DNA of 19,413 bases from Eubacterium sp. AF22-8LB (GTDB lineage: Bacteria; Bacillota_I; Bacilli_A; Erysipelotrichales; Erysipelotrichaceae), in the NCBI RefSeq assembly GCF_003458715.1, contig NZ_QRVI01000033.1:1-19413 (forward strand). Reading direction: 5' to 3'. Position numbers and translations under genes: made by a program. Shown piece after piece: positions 1 through 5,013 of the stretch (position 1 is its first letter; each line of letters starts with the position of its first letter). Under the pieces are notes generated by a model that saw only the letters and a program-made list of their open reading frames with translations, was not told where the DNA came from and made no database searches.

Positions 1-74
1 ATCAGAAGTGTACATTCTTAAATGATCATTTATGTACATATTTAGATTATCATTTATAGTAAATAAGATATACG

Positions 75-140
75 TAAAAAAAGCACCTGGAAAATGCTAG
101 GTGCAATCTTTGACAAATGGTGGTTTCAGTCGGAATTGAA
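75..140. repeat. Distal att-like copy of tRNA-Phe 3' end
   Basis: This stretch matches 3471-3536 at 63 of 66 positions (offset 3396), with mismatches only at 91, 125 and 137. It carries the last 23 nt of the tRNA-Phe gene including CCA (118-140, minus strand) and the downstream terminator hairpin, but not the rest of the tRNA. A shorter similarity (AAATAAG) continues to 61. A displaced tRNA 3' end is the usual trace of site-specific integration of a mobile element. Two of the three differences lie in the tRNA part, so this copy is no longer under selection. No integrase is seen nearby. Confidence 0.8.
76..104 (-). terminator. Duplicated tRNA-operon terminator
   Basis: Read on the minus strand, GCACCT (104-99) pairs with AGGTGC (88-83) and is followed by seven T (82-76). 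It is the copy, inside the direct repeat, of the terminator that ends the tRNA operon at 3472-3500. Confidence 0.65.
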
Positions 141-154
141 AAGTTATTTTGTTG

Positions 155-219
155 AAAAAAAAGATGGTCTAGTCCGAACCACCCTTTTACTCGTGTGGGC
201 TTGTTATCCGTTTGCCCAC
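155..219 (-). ncRNA. Candidate ~65-nt small RNA at island edge
   Basis: A complete minus-strand transcription unit is visible. The -10 is TATAAT with a TGC extension, the -35-like ATTACA lies 17 bp upstream, and the predicted start is near 217-220. The transcript would open with hairpin GTGGGC/GCCCAC (219-214 with 200-195, 13-nt loop), then a short linker, then an intrinsic terminator: GGTGGT (183-178) pairing with ACCATC (168-163), with one G-U pair, followed by eight T (162-155). No reading frame fits. The short two-hairpin shape resembles plasmid or phage antisense regulators, but no family is recognised. Its loop contains AAACGGATA, complementary to TATCCGTTT at 3339-3347 in the terminator of the 54-aa gene. 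The call rests on promoter and terminator signals only. Confidence 0.45.
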
Positions 220-225
220 TTGAAT

Positions 226-254
226 TATAGCATGCTTTTTAGCGAATGTAATGC
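226..254 (-). promoter_or_regulatory. Promoter of the 155-219 small RNA
   Basis: On the minus strand, TATAAT preceded by TGC gives an extended -10 just upstream of position 225, and ATTACA (4 of 6 consensus bases) is 17 bp further upstream. The spacing is ideal, and the predicted start coincides with the first hairpin. Confidence 0.5.
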
Positions 255-544
255 TAATCACTATCACTAGTCCAGTTGGAATATTTAATATATCTGATGT
301 TAAACCTAAGTTTAAGTCTACAGACAATTTCTATTTTGAAACTCTTTCAAATGACTCTATAAGTGACCCGATAACTGACCCGATAAGATTTGGAATTAGA
401 AATGTTGAAAACTTTAAAACTAAATTCTGGAATAAACACAATAATAAAAATGACTGAAATAATCCAAACAAATGTACCATCGGTTAGTAGGAATAAAAAA
501 ATTGACTATTTATGTAGAACATTGTGGTTTGAATAGAAATGGTT
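251..544 (+). pseudogene. Decayed coding remnant (DPI-repeat protein)
   Basis: A 68-codon frame runs from 251 to 457 without a ribosome site and contains the tandem phrase DPITDPI. After its stop, another frame (about 475-544) reads VPSVSRNKKIDYL, which looks like the recognition part of a winged helix. From memory, DPI-type repeats followed by a winged helix occur at the C-terminus of AlbA_2/RecG-like ATP-binding regulators common on mobile elements. The likeliest reading is a frame-shifted remnant of such a gene. The identity is weak and 251-457 could be chance. Confidence 0.25.
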
Positions 545-598
545 GATATTGCTTAAAAAGAAAAAGTTGATAAATAAGGTTTAGGCAAGAGGAAATAA

Positions 599-790
599 AC
601 AGGTTCAAAAGGAAAGGTTGGAACTAAGTTAGAGGAAACACTTATTGAGTTTTATCATACTGAAAATATAGTTGATAATAAAGTGATTCATGAGTATGAT
701 TACGTAAATGAGGTTCAACTAGTAACTGTAAAAGTACACTATCAATTATTTACTCTTACAAATACTTATGAACTGTTAGTAGTGGATTAA
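599..790 (+). pseudogene. C-terminal fragment of an unknown protein
   Basis: An open frame of 63 codons starts straight after an in-frame TAA (596-598), has no start codon with a ribosome site, and ends at TAA 788-790 just before a terminator hairpin. The translation is protein-like, with charged strands such as KVGTKLEETLIEFYHTEN and a beta-rich end (VHYQLFTLTNTYELLVVD). A coding end sitting against a terminator without a beginning suggests a truncated gene. I do not recognise the family. Together with 251-544 it shows that the left part of the island is decaying. Confidence 0.35.
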
Positions 791-791
791 A

Positions 792-827
792 AAAACAAGT
801 ATCACTCTTTATAGGGGTACTTGTTTT
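792..827. terminator. Bidirectional terminator between remnant and M56 gene
   Basis: AAAACAAGTA (792-801) pairs with TACTTGTTTT (818-827) around a 16-nt loop. T-rich runs follow on both strands, strongest on the minus strand, where it ends the blaI-M56 operon. Confidence 0.75.
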
Positions 828-881
828 GCTTTTTGAATAAGTTTTAAAAGTTTTTAAAAATGATTTTGTGACAATGAAAGA

Positions 882-1973
882 TTATTCTCCTTTTATGATT
901 GGAATGTCTTTAAATTCTTTAGATTTTGGATTGTTGATAATACCTTTAAATTTACCGACATGAAATGTATAAGTACCATCTTTATTCACTGTTATATATC
1001 CATTTTTTAAATCTTTTTCTGATAATAACTCATGTTCGTCAGGAGCAGGGAAAGAAGGCTCTAATATGATAGAGTTTGTCAGAAATGGAAACAAAATCAA
1101 TGTGGCCAATAGTAATTTGTTGGTCTTTTTCTTGTATTTGTTCTCTATCATATAGTTTATTCTATATTCAAGAACTTTTATACTTTCATCAATAATATTC
1201 GAATTACTATATTTGTGCGCTTGATTATAAATAGTAGTCTTTTTTTGTATGTTTATTAAGTCTCTAATGTATTGATTGTTTTCTTTCTCATTGAAATTTT
1301 TTGTGCTTTTATAATCAGCACACATCTCTAAAAGTAAATGGATTTGATTTCTAAATATATATACAAATGGATTCCACCAGTATAGGATCACAACAAAATT
1401 TATAATATGTTTTATTAAACCGTCATGATGTTGAATATGACTGATTTCATGTCGTAAAATATTATTCAGTTCGCTTTTAGTGTATAAAGTCGTAGGAAGA
1501 AATATACTCTTTTTTGTGGTAAATACTGTAGGAACATATAAAAATTTACTGCTAAAAATAGGAAAAATATCTAATTCTGCATCTAAATCATTGGTTTCTA
1601 ATTTGACTGAATTAGAAATGAGTAGTTTATAATTTTTGTTTGACTGAGATATTGAAAAGATATATTCAATGGATTTGATTATAATTCCTATAACCCATAT
1701 AACAAGAAGTAGATTATAAATCTCAAATGAATGAAATTCATAATGCATTATGTTATAAAACGGATTCATAATCGGTGCAGCTGCTATTGATTGCGTAAAT
1801 TTAAATTCAATAGGAAATAATAGACGTAAAATTATAATTATAGCTAGGACAGAAAGAAAATCAGTTCTAAAAAACATATAACTTTTTTTGCATGTTAGTA
1901 ATGCATTAAAAATAAGAATCAGAATGGCAGTAAAAATGATTGTAATAAATAACGATGAAAGGGATAACTGCAT
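882..1973 (-). CDS. BlaR1-like M56 membrane metallopeptidase
   Basis: The 363-residue protein belongs to the M56 (BlaR1/MecR1) family: integral membrane zinc peptidases that sense an extracellular signal and trigger inactivation of a BlaI-type repressor. N-terminal membrane segments lie near residues 5-27, 38-54 and 85-105. The zinc site is HEISH (175-179) with a downstream glutamate in EMCAD (216-220), all intact. Another hydrophobic segment spans about 190-206 and the last about 286-304. Only about 60 residues follow outside the membrane, and they contain no penicillin-binding domain (no SxxK-type sensor), so the signal is not expected to be a beta-lactam. The ATG follows the stop of blaI directly (TAAATG), indicating translational coupling. 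No beta-lactamase or PBP2a gene is present. Family is sure; ligand is unknown. Confidence 0.88.
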   Translation of the reverse strand: MQLSLSSLFITIIFTAILILIFNALLTCKKSYMFFRTDFLSVLAIIIILRLLFPIEFKFTQSIAAAPIMNPFYNIMHYEFHSFEIYNLLLVIWVIGIIIKSIEYIFSISQSNKNYKLLISNSVKLETNDLDAELDIFPIFSSKFLYVPTVFTTKKSIFLPTTLYTKSELNNILRHEISHIQHHDGLIKHIINFVVILYWWNPFVYIFRNQIHLLLEMCADYKSTKNFNEKENNQYIRDLINIQKKTTIYNQAHKYSNSNIIDESIKVLEYRINYMIENKYKKKTNKLLLATLILFPFLTNSIILEPSFPAPDEHELLSEKDLKNGYITVNKDGTYTFHVGKFKGIINNPKSKEFKDIPIIKGE

Positions 1974-2342
1974 TTACTTTATTCCCTTTTCTTTTAATTT
2001 GATATTTATAAGTTTTTCTAATTCGATAATGGCATCTAAATTGTCGGTTTCTTTTATGAAATTTGAAGCTAATTCAAAAGATGTTTTTTGATTTACAAAA
2101 CTTGTAATATATTCAACTTGAGAAATTACAGGCACATATTCTCGCATTAGAGCTTTTTCGTGCTGAACGATTCTATCTACTTTTATATAATCTTTTTTAA
2201 GCAATTTCTGAAGGACTTGTTGAATTGTATATATACTAACATCTTCATCTAAATTCTTCTTTAAAGCACTAGCAGACAATGGAACAGAAGAATTCCACAA
2301 AGCAATCATAATTTGATTTTCTCTTTTTGATAATTTTTTCAT
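1974..2342 (-). CDS. BlaI/MecI-type transcriptional repressor
   Basis: The 122-residue protein has an N-terminal winged helix (about 4-70, with SKRENQIMIALW and the recognition part SIYTIQQVLQKLLKKDYI) and a short helical dimerisation tail, the usual length and layout of BlaI/MecI. Asn94-Phe95 falls where staphylococcal BlaI is cut (Asn101-Phe102), which fits inactivation by the M56 partner encoded directly downstream. The start at 2342 has a weak GGGTGA site nine bases upstream. A 28-bp palindrome overlaps its own -35, so autoregulation is likely. Its other probable target is the divergent unit starting near 2450. Function as a repressor is inferred from the family. Confidence 0.88.
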   Translation of the reverse strand: MKKLSKRENQIMIALWNSSVPLSASALKKNLDEDVSIYTIQQVLQKLLKKDYIKVDRIVQHEKALMREYVPVISQVEYITSFVNQKTSFELASNFIKETDNLDAIIELEKLINIKLKEKGIK

Positions 2343-2363
2343 ATATGTTTTTCACCCATGAAT

Positions 2364-2403
2364 ATTCTAGCCTCTATTTTTAATTGTCGCAACAATTAAA
2401 AAT
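2364..2403 (-). promoter_or_regulatory. blaI promoter with 28-bp palindromic operator
   Basis: On the minus strand TTGCGA (2392-2387) and TAGAAT (2369-2364) are separated by 17 bp. The -35 lies in the centre of a perfect inverted repeat at 2376-2403, with 12-bp arms ATTTTTAATTGT and ACAATTAAAAAT around CGCA. A repressor bound there would block RNA polymerase, as BlaI does in known systems. The arms share ACA/TGT elements with BlaI/CopY-type operators. Confidence 0.7.
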
Positions 2404-2414
2404 AAAAATAACTA

Positions 2415-2464
2415 TTGCTAAAAATAACAATTAATGCTATTTTGTACTTGAAGATAGCGCTATC
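2415..2464 (+). promoter_or_regulatory. Divergent plus-strand promoter and GATAGCGCTATC palindrome
   Basis: TTGCTA (2415-2420) and TATTTT (2438-2443) are 17 bp apart, with TGC just before the -10. The start would be near 2450. A perfect 12-bp palindrome, GATAGCGCTATC (2453-2464), flanked by CTTGAA direct repeats, lies at the start of the transcript. The -35 is 12 bp from the blaI operator, so one repressor could control both directions. Confidence 0.45.
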
Positions 2465-2483
2465 CTTGAAAAGAACAAAATAT

Positions 2484-2579
2484 ATGAAAATAGTAATTAG
2501 TTATTTTGCTTCCTTATTGCTGTACATGCATGTTATTCCAATATATGCAAAAGAATCCATATTTAAAATGAAATACTAA
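2484..2579 (+). CDS. Candidate 31-aa secreted or pheromone-like peptide
   Basis: This short frame encodes 31 residues: a lysine, a hydrophobic core (IVISYFASLLLYMHVIPI) and an AxA-less but plausible signal cleavage after YA (about residue 22), leaving a mature piece of about 9 residues (KESIFKMKY). It follows the divergent promoter opposite blaI and precedes the 130-aa membrane protein. No good ribosome site is present upstream of the ATG, which is the main argument against it. It could be a secreted signal peptide, a small membrane peptide, or chance. It is reported because of its position between an M56 sensor and membrane genes. Confidence 0.3.
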   Translation: MKIVISYFASLLLYMHVIPIYAKESIFKMKY

Positions 2580-2606
2580 ATCAGATTATAGGAGGATGTT
2601 CTAAAG

Positions 2607-2999
2607 ATGAGATGCGAAAATTTATCGAAAAGACTAAATAGATATACAATATTATTTTTAATAATGGATTTGATTATACTTTTAATTGATTTATTCAGTT
2701 GTCATAATCATACTAAATTTTTGTTTCTCATATTGACAATATTCACTATTAATTGTTTATTTTTCGATTTCTGTAAAAAACATATTGCTTATATTAAAGA
2801 ATCAATATTTTATATTTGGCAATTTAATTATGAAAATGCAATTTTTGGATATATAAAGTTATTGCTCTTGATTCTAATTAGTATTTGTTACTTTGCTTTT
2901 TATGATTATAGTGTTAAACCGATGATAATCTTAGCACTTATTGGTATCTGTATTATGTTGATTGTGATTAAAAGAACATTAAAACTTAGAAAGTTATGA
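2607..2999 (+). CDS. Four-segment membrane protein of unknown function
   Basis: The protein has 130 residues and no recognised family. It is very hydrophobic, with probable membrane segments at about 12-30, 38-55, 82-99 and 105-122, and a basic C-terminus (IKRTLKLRKL). AGGAGG (2590-2595) lies 11 bases before the ATG; the nearer ATG at 2596 runs into a stop after one codon. It diverges from blaI-M56 and is the best candidate for the gene they control, in the way small membrane immunity or stress proteins often are. Codon use is strongly AT-biased, like the rest of the island and more so than the tldD region. Confidence 0.6.
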   Translation: MRCENLSKRLNRYTILFLIMDLIILLIDLFSCHNHTKFLFLILTIFTINCLFFDFCKKHIAYIKESIFYIWQFNYENAIFGYIKLLLLILISICYFAFYDYSVKPMIILALIGICIMLIVIKRTLKLRKL

Positions 3000-3108
3000 T
3001 TTTAATAAACAAGTCGTATGACAGATGTTGCTAGACCATGTTTATTAGATCGTGATCAGGTTGTTTCGGTTGATGTTGTTATGATGGTGAATAAAGGAGG
3101 TGTAGTAT

Positions 3109-3273
3109 ATGACAGACGAACAAAGAAAGATGATTGATAAATTGAATGAAGATAATCGAAAATTAAATGATGTGAACAAAGGAATGAAAGACTATGCTAA
3201 ATACAAATTGGTCGTAGGGATTCTCGTGGTTATCATAATAATCGTTTTATATCTCATTCAGCATACCACCTGA
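3109..3273 (+). CDS. 54-aa tail-anchored small membrane protein
   Basis: The frame has an excellent ribosome site, AAAGGAGG (3093-3100), eight bases before the ATG, which makes it a real gene despite its size. Residues 1-32 are charged and helical (KMIDKLNEDNRKLNDVNKG), probably a short coiled coil. Residues 34-50 form one membrane segment (VVGILVVIIIIVLYLI), followed by QHTT. It is followed by an intrinsic terminator (3327-3349). Small proteins with this layout occur on phages and conjugative elements, for example as holin-like or toxin-like proteins, but nothing identifies a function here. It may share a transcript with the 130-aa gene 109 bp upstream. Confidence 0.65.
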   Translation: MTDEQRKMIDKLNEDNRKLNDVNKGMKDYAKYKLVVGILVVIIIIVLYLIQHTT

Positions 3274-3320
3274 TTTAAAGGTGGATTTAGAGGGAAATAA
3301 AAGCAATCGAAATAGGTGAA

Positions 3321-3349
3321 AAAAAGCGGATAATTTACTATCCGTTTTT
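3321..3349. terminator. Terminator after the 54-aa gene
   Basis: CGGATA (3327-3332) pairs with TATCCG (3339-3344) around ATTTAC. A T-run follows on the plus strand (3345-3349), and A's before the stem give a U-tract on the other strand. Confidence 0.75.
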
Positions 3350-3470
3350 AATGTGTTTTGAAAATATTTTGTAGTTTTTTTGTAACTTTTATCTAAAAGA
3401 GAGAATGAATTCGCTTCTATTGATGATATTGAATATAACCATAATGTAGGAATATGCATTAAATAAGGCA

Positions 3471-3536
3471 TAAAAAAAGCACCTGGCAAATGCTAGGTGC
3501 AATCTTTGACAAATGGTGGTCTCAGTCGGAATCGAA
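3471..3536. repeat. tRNA-proximal att-like repeat copy
   Basis: This is the second copy of the 66-bp repeat described at 75-140. Here it is continuous with the complete tRNA-Phe gene, as expected at the junction where integration rebuilds the tRNA. It includes the tRNA 3' end (3514-3536) and the operon terminator (3472-3500). Confidence 0.8.
3472..3500 (-). terminator. tRNA operon terminator
   Basis: On the minus strand GCACCT (3500-3495) pairs with AGGTGC (3484-3479), extended by an inner GC/GC pair, and is followed by seven T (3478-3472). It lies 14 bp after the CCA of tRNA-Phe. Confidence 0.85.
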
Positions 3537-3589
3537 CCAACGACACAAGGATTTTCAGTCCTTTGCTCTACCAACTGAGCTATGAGACC
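3514..3589 (-). tRNA. tRNA-Phe(GAA)
   Basis: Cloverleaf of 76 nt with acceptor GGTCTCA/TGAGACC, D-arm AGCTCAGTTGGTAGAGC, anticodon loop CTGAAAA with anticodon GAA, T-arm GTTCGATTC and encoded CCA (3514-3516). It is the last gene of the operon, and its 3' end is the integration target of the island. Confidence 0.95.
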
Positions 3590-3592
3590 ATA

Positions 3593-3669
<77 letters not shown>

Positions 3670-3686
3670 ATGTGAATTAAATAAGA

Positions 3687-3777
3687 TGGCGCAGAAGCTG
3701 GGATTCGAACCCAGGCGCCGCTCGCACGACCTACCGGTTTTCAAGACCGGACCCTTCAGCCACTTGGGTACTTCTGC
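3687..3777 (-). tRNA. tRNA-Ser(TGA)
   Basis: 91-nt class II tRNA with a long variable arm, acceptor GCAGAAG/CTTCTGC, anticodon TGA in CTTGAAA, discriminator G and encoded CCA. Confidence 0.93.
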
Positions 3778-3788
3778 ATATGTATAAT

Positions 3789-3865
3789 TGGTGGACCCTG
3801 TAGGACTCGAACCTACGACCCGCCGGTTATGAGCCGGATGCTCTGACCAACTGAGCTAAGGGTCC
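3789..3865 (-). tRNA. tRNA-Ile2(CAT), lysidine type
   Basis: 77 nt with acceptor GGACCCT and the anticodon loop GCTCATAAC. This body resembles Firmicute tRNA-Ile(CAU), whose wobble C is changed to lysidine by TilS so that it reads AUA. It is distinct from the elongator Met in the next gene. The Ile2 call is by resemblance from memory. Confidence 0.75.
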
Positions 3866-3878
3866 AAGTTAAACTCGT

Positions 3879-3955
3879 TGGTGGCTGGAGTGAGACTCGA
3901 ACTCACGACCTTCCGGGTATGAACCGGATGCTCTAGCCAACTAAGCTACCCAGCC
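3879..3955 (-). tRNA. Elongator tRNA-Met(CAT)
   Basis: 77 nt with acceptor GGCTGGG/CTCCAGCC (one mismatch or wobble), anticodon loop GTTCATACC typical of Bacillus-type elongator Met, and encoded CCA. Of the three CAT tRNAs in this operon it fits the elongator best. Confidence 0.85.
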
Positions 3956-3971
3956 GAATTAAATAAAATAA

Positions 3972-4048
3972 TGGTCGGGATGACAGGATTTGAACCTGCG
4001 ACCCCTTGATCCCAAATCAAGTGCACTACCAAGCTGTGCTACATCCCG
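3972..4048 (-). tRNA. tRNA-Pro(TGG)
   Basis: 77 nt with acceptor CGGGATG/CATCCCG, anticodon TGG in the loop TTTGGGA, and encoded CCA (3972-3974). Confidence 0.93.
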
Positions 4049-4070
4049 ATATTTTTAGAAAAAAAATAAA

Positions 4071-4147
4071 TGGCGCGCCCAGCAGGAATCGAACCCACAA
4101 CCTTTTGATCCGTAGTCAAACGCTCTATCCAGTTGAGCTATGGGCGC
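4071..4147 (-). tRNA. tRNA-Arg(ACG)
   Basis: 77 nt with acceptor GCGCCCA/TGGGCGC, anticodon ACG in CTACGGA (to be read as inosine after TadA deamination), and encoded CCA. It is the first gene of the operon. Confidence 0.93.
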
Positions 4148-4190
4148 ATTTATTTCAACTGAGCTCATGTGTCTCGCTCAGTGCCCATTA

Positions 4191-4250
4191 AATATACCAT
4201 CACTTTTAAATGATTGCAAGCACTTTTTTAAATTTTTTTTAATTTTTTTT
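4191..4250 (-). promoter_or_regulatory. tRNA operon promoter with phased A-tracts
   Basis: On the minus strand, -35 TTGCAA (4219-4214) and -10 TATATT (4196-4191) are 17 bp apart and give a leader of about 35 nt before tRNA-Arg. Directly upstream are three A-tracts on the minus strand (T-tracts at 4224-4229, 4233-4240 and 4243-4250) centred exactly 10 bp apart. This arrangement bends DNA and acts as an UP element in strong stable-RNA promoters. Confidence 0.75.
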
Positions 4251-4279
4251 AAATTCGTGTTTTAAACCAGTATACGTAG

Positions 4280-4312
4280 TATAATTACCTATATATAAGT
4301 AAGAAGAAGGAG
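4280..4312 (+). promoter_or_regulatory. nanE operon -10 box and ribosome site
   Basis: TATAAT (4280-4285) is a perfect -10; the -35 is poor (GTGTTT at 4257-4262). AAGGAG (4307-4312) lies nine bases before the ATG. The promoter is back to back with the tRNA promoter and shares the A/T-tract region. Confidence 0.55.
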
Positions 4313-4321
4313 ATTTAAATC

Positions 4322-5011
4322 ATGAGTAACATTGAATCAGTAAAAGGACACTTAATCGTATCTTGTCAGGCACTTCCAGATGAACCTCTACATTCATCAT
4401 TTATTATGGGACGTATGGCTAGAGCTGCTAAATGGGGAGGCGCCAAAGGTATTCGTGCTAATACTGTAGAAGATATTAATGAAATTCAAAAGGAAGTAGA
4501 TTTACCAGTTATTGGAATCATTAAACGAGTATATGGAGATTGTCCAGTATTCATTACACCTACAATGAAAGAAATTGATGAATTGATCGAAGGAGCACAT
4601 CCAGAAATCGTTGCCTTAGATGCAACTTGTCGTGTTCGTCCAGATGGAAGAACTTTAGATGAATTGTATGCTGATATTCGTGCTAAATATCCAGAACAAA
4701 AATTAATGGCAGACTGCTCTACATTAGAAGAGTGTCTACATGCAGCCCAACTAGGCTTTGATTTTGTAGGAACAACATTAGTTGGATATACAGAAGAAAG
4801 TAAGGGCGATAAAGTTGAAACGAATGATTTTGAGTTAATGCGTAAATATTTAGAACAATCAAACGTACCAATGATTGCCGAAGGAAATATTGATACACCA
4901 GAAAAAGCACGCCGTGTATTAGAATTAGGATGCTTCAGTGTAGTAGTTGGATCTATCATTACTCGTCCTCAATTAATCACAAAACGATTTGTAGATTGCA
5001 TTGAGGGATAA
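4322..5011 (+). CDS. nanE: N-acetylmannosamine-6-phosphate 2-epimerase
   Basis: NanE converts ManNAc-6-phosphate to GlcNAc-6-phosphate in sialic acid/ManNAc catabolism in the cytoplasm. The 229 residues match the family length and TIM-barrel order: VSCQALPDEPLH at the start, catalytic lysine K68 in GIIKR, ALDAT (98-102), the ADCST strand (130-134), GTTLVGYT (150-157) and catalytic glutamate E187 in IAEGNI, then the phosphate-binding VVVGSIITRP. It is the first gene of an operon, with tldD starting two bases after its stop. No other nan gene (lyase, kinase, transporter) is in the window, so the epimerase may serve ManNAc or cell-wall amino sugar salvage, or work with genes elsewhere. Confidence 0.95.
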   Translation: MSNIESVKGHLIVSCQALPDEPLHSSFIMGRMARAAKWGGAKGIRANTVEDINEIQKEVDLPVIGIIKRVYGDCPVFITPTMKEIDELIEGAHPEIVALDATCRVRPDGRTLDELYADIRAKYPEQKLMADCSTLEECLHAAQLGFDFVGTTLVGYTEESKGDKVETNDFELMRKYLEQSNVPMIAEGNIDTPEKARRVLELGCFSVVVGSIITRPQLITKRFVDCIEG

Positions 5012-5013
5012 GT

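Noticed and set aside
9..38. Nested palindromes TGTACAT/ATGTACA around a 14-bp palindrome
   Set aside because: It is a dyad in very AT-rich DNA at the window edge. Without the gene to its left I cannot say what it would control.
3018..3137. 39-codon frame starting MTDVARPCLL
   Set aside because: There is no ribosome site, and it overlaps in another frame the 54-aa gene that has a perfect one. It might be a remnant, but I cannot support it.
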